A stretch of DNA of 35,880 nucleotides from Paraburkholderia sp. Ac-20340 (GCF_017104965.1 NZ_JAAGPR010000056.1:1-35880); one strand, 5' to 3'; shown: positions 7,081 to 15,530, counted from the first letter of the stretch. A program made the numbers and translations. Notes: generated by a model not told the origin, from the letters alone.

Positions 7081-8649
7081 ATGCGTTCAAGACTTCGCCA
7101 ACTGCGTCTTCTGTTCTGCGCACTGCGCTATGGCATCCGGCTGATCTGGCTTGCCGCACCCGAACACCACAAGCTGCACTGGATCGTGTCGCTCGCGGCG
7201 CGCATGCGCGAGGACGAAAAGCTCGCCGCGCATCTGTCGAGCGCCCTGCCGCGCCTCGCGCCGATTGCGAGCGCGTTCGCACAATCCGTCGCCACGCACC
7301 CGGAACTGGCGACCTCGACCTTGCACGACGCCATCGACACGATCGAGCACTTCGAAGAACCGCTCACGCCCGACCAGTTGAACGCCACCTTTCAGCACGC
7401 GTTCGGCAAAGCGCCGCAGGATCTTTTTTCGTGGATCGACCCCACGCCTTGCCACAACGGCTGGTGCGAACAAACCCACGTCGCGCGCTTGAAACTGCCG
7501 GCCAACGGCCATCAGATGGTGACCGTGCGCGTGCTGCGCGCAAAGCAGGCTCAGGAAGTCGATGACGACGCCGCGCTGCTCTGCGCAGTCGCACGCTGGC
7601 TCGAACGCTTTTCGAGCGGTGCGCGCAAGCTGAAGCTGCGCACCCTCGCCCAGACGCTGCGCGACGATCTGCAACGCCGCTTCGACCTGCGCGCGCAGGC
7701 CGCCAACCTGAGCCAGAGCGGCCATCATCTCGCCGACGACAAACGCGTGCTCGTGCCCGACGTGATCTGGGACTTCTGCACGCCGCAGACGCTGACGGTC
7801 GAGCACGTCGATACCTTGCGCGCCACCGACATCGCCGGTCTGACGATGCATCACATCAACGTCACGGTGGTGGCCGCGCACCTGATCGAAGTGGTCACAC
7901 AGCAGGCGTTCGAACACGGCTTCTTCCATGCGGCCTTCGACGCGCGACGCGTCGCCGTGAGCATCGAACCCGCCACGCGCGGGCGGCTGGTGTTCGCGAG
8001 CGCGGCGCTGATGACCTCGCTGTCTTCGCCGGAACGCGAATTCTTCGTGCATGGCGCGACGGCGCTGTTCGAGCAGGACTATGGGCGGCTGGCGACGCTG
8101 CATCACGTCGCGGGCCATGTGCCGGCGCATGCGCGCCCCGAACAGATCGAAGCGGAACTGCGCACCCGCGCCGAAGCCCATTTCGCCGACGATGCCAACG
8201 ATCGCAGCGCCGGCGCGCTGTTCCACCATCTGCTGAATGCCGTGCAGCCGTTTGGCGGCGCGGTGTCGCCGCGGCTGGCTGCGGCGCAACGCGCGTTCGG
8301 GCAGGCGGAGGCGCTGGCGCGCACGATTCATCCCGATGTCGATGCGTGGGGTATCGCGAAAACCACGCTCGGCGATATCGCGCGGCGCGATCTGGGTCCG
8401 CACGGCTGGATCAATCGGCTTGCGCAGGAGTTGCCGCATCTCGCGCAGATCGGGCCGCGCGTGCCGCAGCTTATCTATCGCTTCATGCACCATCACGCCG
8501 GCGCGCAGCATGGGCAGCGCGGTGCGCATGGGCAGGCGCAGGCCGCGTTGCTCGATGAAATGCGTCGCGAAAACCGGCGCACGCGCGCGCTGCTGATTGC
8601 CTGTGCGTTGAGCGGAACGCTGATCGGCGTGGCGGCGACGTTTTTCTAG
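7081..8649 (+). CDS. UbiB/ABC1-family protein with degenerate kinase motifs (pseudokinase)
   Basis: A 522-residue protein that follows the UbiB layout end to end: an N-terminal helical extension, the kinase-like body, a segment DYGRLATLHHVAGHVPAHAR equivalent to the UbiB segment with a VPPD-type motif, and a C-terminal hydrophobic helix (about 503-522). All signature kinase residues are changed. KxGQ reads A65-F-A-Q68. The Ala-rich nucleotide loop reads PCHNGWCEQ (123-131). The conserved VxIK lysine is R150. HADxHPGN reads H283-A-A-F-D-A-R-R290, losing the catalytic Asp and the Asn. The metal-binding Asp of the DxG motif is A305 or nearby. It may be a non-catalytic lipid-binding or ubiquinone-related partner. 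It diverges from the DeoR-type gene. No clear ribosome site precedes the ATG. Confidence 0.8.
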   Translation: MRSRLRQLRLLFCALRYGIRLIWLAAPEHHKLHWIVSLAARMREDEKLAAHLSSALPRLAPIASAFAQSVATHPELATSTLHDAIDTIEHFEEPLTPDQLNATFQHAFGKAPQDLFSWIDPTPCHNGWCEQTHVARLKLPANGHQMVTVRVLRAKQAQEVDDDAALLCAVARWLERFSSGARKLKLRTLAQTLRDDLQRRFDLRAQAANLSQSGHHLADDKRVLVPDVIWDFCTPQTLTVEHVDTLRATDIAGLTMHHINVTVVAAHLIEVVTQQAFEHGFFHAAFDARRVAVSIEPATRGRLVFASAALMTSLSSPEREFFVHGATALFEQDYGRLATLHHVAGHVPAHARPEQIEAELRTRAEAHFADDANDRSAGALFHHLLNAVQPFGGAVSPRLAAAQRAFGQAEALARTIHPDVDAWGIAKTTLGDIARRDLGPHGWINRLAQELPHLAQIGPRVPQLIYRFMHHHAGAQHGQRGAHGQAQAALLDEMRRENRRTRALLIACALSGTLIGVAATFF

Positions 8650-8826
8650 CGCGCCTTTATTTTGTGCGCCGCCACCCTCACTCAACTTATAGGCGCCGCG
8701 CGAAACTGGCTGTTAGTTGCAATTCAAACATGACGAGGCGAGTGCAGTCCTGAACAAGACTGCCGCGTCGTGCGCGGGCGATACTCCGGGCCTTTCGCTC
8801 AACCGCGCGCGCCCAAAACCAAACCG

Positions 8827-9720
8827 ATGCTCGCCTCGCTCACGCCCACGCTGTTCGTCTTGCTCTGGTCGACGGGTTTTGTCGTCGCCCGCGCCATCGC
8901 GCCTTACGCCGATCCCAACCTGTTCCTGCTCGCGCGCTTCGGCGGCACGGCGCTGCTGTTCGCCTGCGTGGCGCTCGCGATGCGCGCGCCCTGGCCGCGC
9001 GGACGCGAAATCGGCAAACACCTGTTCGCCGGCGCCTTGCTGCAAGGCGTGTATCTGGGTGCGGGCTACTGGGCCGTCGCACAAGGCCTGAGCGCGGGAG
9101 TCATGGCGCTGCTCGGCGCACTGCAGCCGCTCCTGACCGCCGCGCTCGCCGCGCCCCTGTTCGGCGAGAAGATTTCGCTGCGGCGCTGGCAAGGTCTCGG
9201 GCTCGGCCTCGCTGGCGTGGTGCTCGTACTGATGCCGAAACTGCTGCCGAAACTCCAGGCCAGCGCGCACGCAGCCGCCGACGGCGTCGCGCACGCGAAT
9301 CCGCTGCTCGTGGTGCTTGTCTCGGTGCTGTCGATCGGCGCCATCACGGCGGGCACTCTGTATCAGAAGACCTCGCTCGCAAAGGCCGATATCCGCAGCG
9401 CGAGCGCCGTGCAGAACGCGGGCGCGGCGATCGTCGCGGCGCTGCTGGTGCTCGCGCTGGGCGAGCATCGCTGGATCGCCTCGCCAACATTGTGGATTTC
9501 GCTCGCGTGGGGTATCGCGATGCTGTCAGGCGCGGGCGTAACGCTGCTTGTCTGGATGGTGCGTCACGGCGATGCGGCCCGCGCAACGGCACTGCTATTT
9601 CTCGCGCCGCCGCTCGCCGCGCTGGAAAGCTGGCTGCTGTTCCGCGAAACGCTCACGCCGCTGCAACTCGCAGGTTTCGGCGTGGCGCTCGCGGGCGTGC
9701 TGATCGCGCGGCGCGGCTGA
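8827..9720 (+). CDS. EamA/DMT-family transporter
   Basis: A 297-residue polytopic membrane protein with about ten hydrophobic helices arranged as two EamA repeats. The first starts at FVLLWSTGFVVAR, a typical EamA opening. Each half ends with a Gly-rich helix (LGLGLAGVVLVL and GFGVALAGVLIA). Family members export amino acids, metabolites or drugs, and the substrate cannot be read from sequence. ATG at 8827 is chosen because the first helix starts directly after it; a GTG at 8770 would add 19 Arg/Pro-rich residues. No clear ribosome site is visible at either start. It converges with the L,D-transpeptidase gene 24 bases downstream. Confidence 0.85.
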   Translation: MLASLTPTLFVLLWSTGFVVARAIAPYADPNLFLLARFGGTALLFACVALAMRAPWPRGREIGKHLFAGALLQGVYLGAGYWAVAQGLSAGVMALLGALQPLLTAALAAPLFGEKISLRRWQGLGLGLAGVVLVLMPKLLPKLQASAHAAADGVAHANPLLVVLVSVLSIGAITAGTLYQKTSLAKADIRSASAVQNAGAAIVAALLVLALGEHRWIASPTLWISLAWGIAMLSGAGVTLLVWMVRHGDAARATALLFLAPPLAALESWLLFRETLTPLQLAGFGVALAGVLIARRG

Positions 9721-9744
9721 GCACGCCGCGCGGCGAATGCCGCG

Positions 9745-10941
9745 TCAATCGGCGTTATCGCCGCCCTTGGGCAGCTTTGCGCGCGCCTGGCTGCCCGGCG
9801 CTGGCGACCAGGCCGGCCGCGTCTTGCGCGCCGAGTCGATCACGACGATAAAGCGCCCCGCATACGGCGTGATATTGCGGCCCGGATGCAGCACCCACAG
9901 CGATTTGCCCGACGCGACGAGCGCCTCGTATTCGGCATCGATGATGCCGTTATGGTCGATAAACGTATTGAGCGAGGCCGGAATGCGCACGCAGCCCTTC
10001 GAATGGCGGATGCCGAGCAGCGGTTCGAGTCGGTCGGGATCGGTCGCGTGCATCTGGAAACGCATCTGCGAAAAGCCGCCCTTGCCCCAACCGCGCTCGC
10101 CGTCGACCCAGCCCAGATCGTAGATGCGCATATCGCGCTTGCCGTAGCCGCGAATGCCGTTGTCGTTCATCGTGCCTTCGGCGCGGAAATCCATGTTCGA
10201 CGGCGTGTGCTCGAACACACCAGGCGGCGTAAGAAAGTGATCGAATTCGCCGGGCCGGCCCGTTGCGACCGGCGATGCGCCGATCATCTGCCAGGCCTCG
10301 CCCGGCATCGCGCGGAAATAGATGAAAAGCGCCTGCACGTTCGCGCTGCGATCCACGAGGATGACGTACTCGCCCGCCAGCGCGCCGAGATTCTTGGCGT
10401 CGAGCGCGGCTTGCAGACGCTGGCCATAGGCGCGCTGATCGGCCAGCGGCACGCGCAGGCGGCGCGTCACGCTGCGCGCGAAGGTGTCGCGCATGGCGAG
10501 TGCGCGACGGGTTTCGTCGGCGGCCTGTTCGGGCGTCAGTTTGGGATGCTCGGGCAGCACGAGCGGCGCGGGCCCCGAGGCGGCGACAGGCGCGGAAGCA
10601 GCCGTGGTCGACGCCGGAGATGCGGCTGATGCCGCTGGCACGGCGGAAGTTGATTGCGCAGATGGCGCGGATATAGCCGCCGAGGCGGAGGCAGCCGCCG
10701 AAGCCGCTCTCGAAGCCGATGCCGAAGCAGCTGACACACCTGACGCGCCCGGCGCCACCGCAGCATCCGCCGCCGCAGCGCTCGCGCACCAACCCCACGC
10801 GCACAGCGCCGCCAACAGCGCAAACGCCCGCGCAGGCCGCGCACGCAGCAGCACTGGCCACGCACCGTGATAATGAGCGGTGCCTCCCCGGACACCGCCG
10901 TCTACGCACGCCTGAGCGCCGCGCGAAGCATATTCGTTCAT
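9745..10941 (-). CDS. L,D-transpeptidase (YkuD domain), periplasmic
   Basis: A 398-residue exported protein. A positively charged N-region and hydrophobic core (AFALLAALCAWGWC) form a signal peptide. It is followed by about 70 residues made almost only of Ala, Ser, Pro, Val and Thr, a flexible linker probably spanning to the wall. The YkuD catalytic motif appears as GIRHSKGCVRIP, with the nucleophilic Cys and the preceding His/Ser/Gly. The reaction is formation of 3-3 peptidoglycan crosslinks or attachment of proteins to the wall. ATG at 10941 is used; the frame is open to 10992, and the long N-region makes the exact start uncertain. It is divergent from nadE. Confidence 0.85.
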   Translation of the reverse strand: MNEYASRGAQACVDGGVRGGTAHYHGAWPVLLRARPARAFALLAALCAWGWCASAAAADAAVAPGASGVSAASASASRAASAAASASAAISAPSAQSTSAVPAASAASPASTTAASAPVAASGPAPLVLPEHPKLTPEQAADETRRALAMRDTFARSVTRRLRVPLADQRAYGQRLQAALDAKNLGALAGEYVILVDRSANVQALFIYFRAMPGEAWQMIGASPVATGRPGEFDHFLTPPGVFEHTPSNMDFRAEGTMNDNGIRGYGKRDMRIYDLGWVDGERGWGKGGFSQMRFQMHATDPDRLEPLLGIRHSKGCVRIPASLNTFIDHNGIIDAEYEALVASGKSLWVLHPGRNITPYAGRFIVVIDSARKTRPAWSPAPGSQARAKLPKGGDNAD

Positions 10942-11095
10942 CGTGAATCCGGCAGAGTTTTGTCTGAGATCGGACGCTTTCGTGGCCGACAAACCATGCC
11001 CTGCAAATTACGCGCCCGGACCGTTCACCATTAAACCAGACATCGCGCATCCGCCGCCGCGCGACTGGGCAAACCTCAACGAGCGAGAAACTTCA

Positions 11096-11959
11096 ATGAA
11101 CGCAGAAGCCGCATTGCAACAGGAAACACCGCGCGAAATCGCAGCCGCACTGGGCGTGAGCGCCGAGTTTTCCCCGCAGGCCGAAATCGAACGCCGCGTC
11201 GCTTTTCTCGCCCACAGCCTGCGCAACAGCGGACTGCGCGCGCTGGTGCTCGGCATCAGCGGCGGTATCGATTCGACAACGGCCGGGCGTCTCGCACAAC
11301 TCGCCGTCGAAGCGCTGCGCGCGCAAGGCCATGCGGCGCGCTTTATCGCCATGCGCCTGCCCTACGGCACGCAGCGCGACGAAGCCGATGCCGCCGCCGC
11401 GCTCGCCTTCATCCAGCCCGACGAAACGCTGACCACCGACATCGCCCCGCCCGCCGACGCGATGCTCGCCTCGCTCGCCGCAGGCGGCCTGGCGTTCGCC
11501 GACGCGGCCCAGCAGGATTTCGTGCTCGGCAACATCAAGGCGCGCGAGCGGATGATTGCGCAATACGCGGTGGCGGGCGCACGCGCGGGACTCGTGGTCG
11601 GCACGGACCACGCGGCGGAATCGCTGATGGGTTTCTTCACGAAGTTCGGCGATGGCGGCGCGGATGTGCTGCCGCTGGCCGGTTTGACGAAACGCCGCGT
11701 GCGGGCGCTGGCGCGCCAGCTTGGCGCGCCGCAAGGTCTCGTCGATAAAACACCGACGGCGGATCTCGAAACCCTACGCCCGCTCAGACCCGACGAAGAC
11801 GCCTACGGCCTGGGCTACGACGCCATCGACGATTTTCTGGAGGGCAAGCCGGTGAGCGCGGCAGCGCGCGAAACGATCCTGCGCTTTTACAACGCAACGC
11901 GACACAAGCGTGCGCTGCCCTACACGCCCGATCAACCGATACCGCGCGACGTCAATTGA
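11096..11959 (+). CDS. nadE: NH3-dependent NAD+ synthetase
   Basis: A 287-residue NAD synthetase of the ammonia-dependent E. coli type. It adenylates nicotinate adenine dinucleotide and amidates it to NAD+, the last step of NAD synthesis. The ATP pyrophosphatase P-loop SGGIDS is at residues 55-60. Further family segments are RLPYG, the VGTDHAAE stretch, and GDGGADVLPLAGLTKRRVR. There is no N-terminal glutaminase domain, matching the short single-domain class. ATG at 11096 gives the usual family length; the frame is open 153 bases further upstream. It converges with the RRM-like gene 9 bases after its stop. Confidence 0.93.
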   Translation: MNAEAALQQETPREIAAALGVSAEFSPQAEIERRVAFLAHSLRNSGLRALVLGISGGIDSTTAGRLAQLAVEALRAQGHAARFIAMRLPYGTQRDEADAAAALAFIQPDETLTTDIAPPADAMLASLAAGGLAFADAAQQDFVLGNIKARERMIAQYAVAGARAGLVVGTDHAAESLMGFFTKFGDGGADVLPLAGLTKRRVRALARQLGAPQGLVDKTPTADLETLRPLRPDEDAYGLGYDAIDDFLEGKPVSAAARETILRFYNATRHKRALPYTPDQPIPRDVN

Positions 11960-11968
11960 ACGAAATGC

Positions 11969-12250
11969 TCAGGGCGCGGAGGGCCAGTGCTTTTCCGGCT
12001 CCTCGCTATCGAACGGCGGCGCGCTGACCTGCAGCGTCACGCCGGCAAGGCGCCGGCTCTGCAATTCGCGCGCGACGGCCTCGCCCACGTAAGGCACTTC
12101 CGAATCGAGTTCGAGATCGGCGTGGGCGTTGGGCGTGCCCGCGTCGTACACCGTGACGGCCTTGGCGTAATGCCCGAGTTCATGCTTGAAAAAATCGCGC
12201 ACTTCCTGCTCGCTGCAGGTTTCGGGGACGTTCCAGACAGTCAGGTGCAT
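11969..12250 (-). CDS. Small RRM-like (RNA-binding fold) protein
   Basis: A 93-residue protein. The opening HLTVWNVPETCSEQEVRDFF resembles the beta1 (RNP2-like) strand and alpha1 of an RRM. A later V(T/Q)V strand and the ELQSRRLAG helix-turn fit the rest of the fold. The aromatic RNP1 residues are weak, so RNA binding is uncertain. It starts 6 bases after the stop of the 45-codon membrane peptide at 12257-12394, with no strong ribosome site of its own, which suggests coupled translation. A second protein of similar design is encoded at 35318-35572. Confidence 0.7.
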   Translation of the reverse strand: MHLTVWNVPETCSEQEVRDFFKHELGHYAKAVTVYDAGTPNAHADLELDSEVPYVGEAVARELQSRRLAGVTLQVSAPPFDSEEPEKHWPSAP

Positions 12251-12256
12251 ATCGAT

Positions 12257-12394
12257 CTACCGGTAGTGGCGCGGACGGTTCGCGCGAACGCGCACGGGTT
12301 GCAGACTCGCCGCCGCCCTCGCGCGCATCCAGATGGACTGGCCGAGCAAGGCCGCGGAAAGCAGGACAAGTATCGAAAGGCCGGACGCTAACAT
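12257..12394 (-). CDS. 45-residue single-helix membrane peptide
   Basis: A short open frame with an excellent ribosome site: AAGGAG lies about 8 bases before the ATG at 12394. The product has one hydrophobic helix (about residues 5-22: GLSILVLLSAALLGQSIW). A strongly basic tail follows (MRAR, then VRVRANRPRHYR), predicting N-out/C-in single-pass topology. It ends 6 bases before the RRM-like gene, so the two form an operon. It matches no family I recognise. It is below usual gene-caller length and easily missed. A candidate promoter is CTGAGA, 17 bases, TTATAT, ending about 20 bases upstream of the ATG. Confidence 0.65.
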   Translation of the reverse strand: MLASGLSILVLLSAALLGQSIWMRARAAASLQPVRVRANRPRHYR

Positions 12395-12586
12395 TTCGTT
12401 CACTCCTTCTTATTGATATAAGTCAGAGTAGACCGATTTCTCAGCGACTGCACTGCGTCAAATTGTCGGAATGCCGGGCGCAGCGCGACATCGCGAAGCG
12501 CGCCGCAATGCGCGTGCCACGAGCGCGCGACGCGCAGACCGTAGTGGGAAAATCCGCAAAAGGGGACGATTCAAAAGGCCGACGGT

Positions 12587-13183
12587 TCAAGGCCCTTCGT
12601 CGCGGCTCGCCGACGTGGTATCGCCGAAATCGGTGCCGCATTGCATGCGCGTGAGCTGATCGTACTGACGCGACCAGTTGCCCGCGATAGTGGCCTGAGC
12701 CTGCGCGAGCGACATGCGGCCCGCGCAGACGCAGCGCTTCAGACGCACCGTGAGCAACGACTTGCGGCGTTCGCCCGCGTGACCGCCCCACGGCAACAGA
12801 TCGAAATTCGCCGATGCATCGGGCGAGCCGCCCAGCAGGATCGGCACATGACGGTCGAGCGCGTACGTGACGCCATCTTCAGCGTCGATGCCGCGCGCCG
12901 CCAGCAGGCGCTCTTTCAGGGCCATTGCCGCGTCGAACGACGGCGCCACGGTATCTGCGTAACCGGGCCGGCAGATCGTTTCCGCGACCGATTCCTGCGA
13001 CACGCGCGCGTCGAGCAAGCGCGGATCTTGCGCCCAGGCGGGCAGACTGCGCACCGCACCGCCCACGGCGAGCGCCAGCAGCATGCCATGCAGCGCTGCA
13101 CGCGCGCGCGGCGTCTTCCAACGCGCCGCACCTTTTGCCATGCGACGCACGGTCAGACAAGTTTCTGCCAATTCTGCGTTCAT
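12587..13183 (-). CDS. Exported HNH-nuclease-like protein, active site apparently degenerate
   Basis: A 198-residue protein with an N-terminal export signal (basic start, hydrophobic GMLLALAVGGAV, likely cleavage after PAWA near residue 51). The mature part resembles a family of small exported HNH-like proteins: ETICRPGYADTV, then YALDRHVPILLGG, then LKRCVCAGRMSLAQAQATIAGNW. In that family the middle motif usually reads YxLDHxxPLELGG. Here the Asp-His pair is Asp-Arg-His and the following Glu is Leu, so catalysis may be lost or altered. Cys residues (ETIC, CVC, MQC) could form periplasmic disulfides. The gene stands alone. Confidence 0.65.
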   Translation of the reverse strand: MNAELAETCLTVRRMAKGAARWKTPRARAALHGMLLALAVGGAVRSLPAWAQDPRLLDARVSQESVAETICRPGYADTVAPSFDAAMALKERLLAARGIDAEDGVTYALDRHVPILLGGSPDASANFDLLPWGGHAGERRKSLLTVRLKRCVCAGRMSLAQAQATIAGNWSRQYDQLTRMQCGTDFGDTTSASRDEGP

Positions 13184-13647
13184 GGTAAATGCACCATACG
13201 CTGCCGTACGATGCTGAATGGATGGTCAATGCTGCCTAATTAAAACACATTCGAATTTTTGCGGGGTGAATCTGCACAAGAACGCCATGCGCAGGAGCGG
13301 AGTTTGCGCAGGCGGCGCCGGCTTGTGTAACGCTCTTGCAGCCGGTTTGCGGGCGACGCAGTCAGCAGGATGGCCAGTCATGCTGAAATGCGTCACATCG
13401 CTAAGCATCCGACACGAAACAGAAAATTTATTTCGGCATCCCGATTAATATTCGGGCGCCGGTGAATTTCTAACACGCGTTTCATCTCGCTCCAGCACCG
13501 ATATCAAATCAGACGTCCATGCGTATGCGCAAGATCGGCCGTTCGGCCAATGGCAGCCGTAAACCCGTTGGCGCATAATGGTCCGCCCGCTGCAACTCCG
13601 CACCGGTGGAGTGACGCGTGCCCAAATCAAGGAAACGAGGAATCCCC
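13184..13647. other. Intergenic region, no gene seen
   Basis: These 464 bases between divergent genes hold no convincing coding sequence. An AT-rich patch (about 13418-13455) contains CCCGA/TCGGG arms at 13440-13456 around TTAATAT. A possible weak promoter for the downstream DUF1993 gene is ATGGCA, 18 bases, CATAAT (13550-13579). Both readings are tentative. Confidence 0.4.
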
Positions 13648-14160
13648 ATGTCCATCACCATGTATCAAGCCTCGGTGCCCGTGCTCGTGCACGGTCTCGC
13701 CAACCTGCAGAACATCATCGGCAAGGCGCAGGCGCACGCGGCCGAGAAGCAGATCGACCCTTCGGTGCTGACCGGTGCACGGCTTTTCCCCGACATGCTG
13801 CCGCTCGCGCGCCAGATCCATATCGCCACGGATACCGCCAAGGGTTGCGCCGCGCGTCTCGCAGGCGTGGACGCGCCGAAGTTCGACGACGTGGAGGTGA
13901 GCTTCGACGACCTGCACACGCGCATCCAGAAGACCATCGACTATCTGAATACCTTCAAGCCGGAACAGATCGACGGTACGGAAGACAAGAGCATCACGCT
14001 GAAGATGCGCACGGGCCCGATCGACTTCACGGGTCAAAGCTATCTACTGGGCTTCGTGCTGCCCAACTTCTTCTTTCATGTGACCACGGCCTACGACATC
14101 CTGCGCCATAACGGCGTAGAACTCGGCAAGCTCGACTATCTGGGCGGCCGCCCGAACTAA
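13648..14160 (+). CDS. DUF1993 family protein
   Basis: A 170-residue soluble protein of the DUF1993 family, widespread in Proteobacteria and fungi. Recognisable segments are the opening MYQASVPV, LFPDMLPLARQI, the FDDLHTRIQKTIDYL helix, and a C-terminal FFFHVTTAYDILRHNGVELGK. The last contains a conserved His in a DinB-like helical bundle position. Function is not established. The start at 13648 is fixed by GAGGAA about 6 bases upstream; a GTG at 13618 would overlap that site. A large hairpin follows the stop. Confidence 0.85.
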   Translation: MSITMYQASVPVLVHGLANLQNIIGKAQAHAAEKQIDPSVLTGARLFPDMLPLARQIHIATDTAKGCAARLAGVDAPKFDDVEVSFDDLHTRIQKTIDYLNTFKPEQIDGTEDKSITLKMRTGPIDFTGQSYLLGFVLPNFFFHVTTAYDILRHNGVELGKLDYLGGRPN

Positions 14161-14176
14161 GGCGCGGCGCGAAGCT

Positions 14177-14216
14177 GCAGCGGCCGCCTGGGTCCGAAGA
14201 CCGGGGCGGCCGCTGC
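14177..14216. terminator. Strong hairpin between convergent genes
   Basis: GCAGCGGCCGCC (14177-14188) pairs perfectly with GGCGGCCGCTGC (14205-14216). Inside, GGTC and GACC pair over a CGAA tetraloop, making a nearly continuous helix. It lies between the DUF1993 gene and the converging LysE-type gene. On the plus strand it is followed by GGAAAAA rather than T-runs, so it is not a textbook intrinsic terminator. It could still stop or protect both transcripts. Three TGCGG units spaced by A-runs follow (to about 14240). Confidence 0.55.
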
Positions 14217-14252
14217 GGAAAAACTGCGGAAAAAATGCGGGATAGCGTCGGC

Positions 14253-14879
14253 TCAGTCGAGCGAAAGACGCACCGCGAAGCCGATCAACGCGGAAGAAAA
14301 TGCCCACTTCTGCACGGTCTGCGCGAGCGGATGGCGGCGCAGCCAGACGGCAATGCGCGCCGCCCCCAGCACATAAAGAACATCGAACAGCGCGCAGACG
14401 ATCACCAGCACAATGCCCAGTTCGATCACCTGCAGCCAGACCGAACCCAGATCCGGGCGAATGAACTGCGGCAGCAACACCGAGCAGAACAGCAACGCCT
14501 TCGGGTTGAGCAGATTGGTCAGCAAGCCTTTGAGGAAATCCGCGCGTAACGGGCGTTCCACGGCCACGCCATCCGCTTGCGGCAGCGCGAAAACCGGCGC
14601 GCGGAAAATCTGCACGGCAATCCAGGTCAGGTAAATCGCGCCCACATAGCGCACCACTTCGTAGAGCCACGGCGCGTTGTGCAGCAACGCCGCCAGCCCG
14701 CACGCCGACAGCGTCACATGCGTCGCGCGCGCCAGCCCAAGCCCGCAAGCCGCCGCAAAACCCCGCCGCGCGCCGCGGCTCATGCTGGTTTGCATCACCA
14801 GCGCCATATCCGCGCCAGGCAGTGCGCAAACGACGATCAGTGCGGCAATGAACATCAACAACAGGTGGGCGGAAATCAT
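14253..14879 (-). CDS. LysE/RhtB-family amino-acid exporter
   Basis: A 208-residue inner-membrane protein with about six hydrophobic segments. It has the LysE family signature near the N-terminus (CALPGADMALVMQTSMSRGARRG) and a conserved LLTNLLNPKALLF loop in the middle. Family members export amino acids such as lysine, threonine, homoserine or leucine. It is divergent from an Lrp/AsnC gene 136 bases away, a common arrangement in which the regulator senses the exported amino acid. The dyad at 14915-14932 lies in the shared promoter region. The exact substrate is unknown. Confidence 0.9.
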   Translation of the reverse strand: MISAHLLLMFIAALIVVCALPGADMALVMQTSMSRGARRGFAAACGLGLARATHVTLSACGLAALLHNAPWLYEVVRYVGAIYLTWIAVQIFRAPVFALPQADGVAVERPLRADFLKGLLTNLLNPKALLFCSVLLPQFIRPDLGSVWLQVIELGIVLVIVCALFDVLYVLGAARIAVWLRRHPLAQTVQKWAFSSALIGFAVRLSLD

Positions 14880-14914
14880 GATGGCCTCGACTGGAAGAGG
14901 CTCTATGTTGCCGC

Positions 14915-14932
14915 TAAATCAGGAGCGATTTA
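14915..14932. promoter_or_regulatory. Dyad in the LysE/Lrp divergent promoter
   Basis: TAAATC and its complement GATTTA flank AGGAGC. The element is centred 44 bases upstream of the exporter start and about 90 bases upstream of the regulator start. Lrp-family proteins bind loose AT-rich dyads, so this is a candidate site for the adjacent regulator. Confidence 0.4.
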
Positions 14933-15015
14933 TGGCGTATTGGGTAGCGAAAACCTCGCCATCGAGTGGAATGCTCTAAAATTCACGCATCCGAACAGGA
15001 AAAGCACTCACGCCC

Positions 15016-15480
15016 ATGAGCGACCTCGACAAACTCGATCGCGCCATCCTCGGCGCCTTGCAGGCCGATGGCCGGATGCCCAATGCGCGCCTCGCGGAAA
15101 CGGTCGGTTTGAGCGAAACGCCCTGCGCGCGCCGCCTCAAGCGGCTGGAGCAGGACGGCTATATCGAGCGCTACCGCGCGATGCTGTCGCGCCGCGCGCT
15201 CGGCTATGGCGTGGTCGCGTATGTGTCGGTGCGCTTTGCGGTGCACGACCGCGCGCTGGCCGACCGTTTCGAGCGCGAAGTCTGCGCAATCGAGCGGATT
15301 CTCTCCTGCCACAACGTTGCCGGCACGGCGGACTATATTCTGATGATCGTCGCGCGCGATCTCGACGATTACGGCAACTTCATGCGCGACGAATTGCGCA
15401 GCCTGCCGGGCGTCACGTCGGTGGAATCGGCGCTGTCGATGCGCGAAGTGAAATCCGAAGGCGGATTGCCGCTATCCTGA
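15016..15480 (+). CDS. Lrp/AsnC-family transcriptional regulator
   Basis: A 154-residue leucine-responsive-type regulator. It opens with LDKLDRAILGALQADGRMPN, then a helix-turn-helix (LAETVGLSETPCARRLKRLEQDG). The C-terminal RAM/AsnC ligand domain follows (about residues 65-150), with VAGTADYILMIVARDLDDYGNFM as its core. It is divergently placed to a LysE-family exporter, suggesting amino-acid-induced control of that exporter. A small gene follows 50 bases downstream on the same strand. Confidence 0.9.
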   Translation: MSDLDKLDRAILGALQADGRMPNARLAETVGLSETPCARRLKRLEQDGYIERYRAMLSRRALGYGVVAYVSVRFAVHDRALADRFEREVCAIERILSCHNVAGTADYILMIVARDLDDYGNFMRDELRSLPGVTSVESALSMREVKSEGGLPLS

Positions 15481-15530
15481 ACGCCGCCTTGCGGCTAGCC
15501 ACTACAAACTGGAACACACTGGAGTTTTCG

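Noticed and set aside
7087..8685. A 532-codon open frame on the minus strand
   Set aside because: It is opposite the UbiB-family gene, which aligns with known UbiB over its full length. The minus product is low-complexity Arg/Gln/His-rich.
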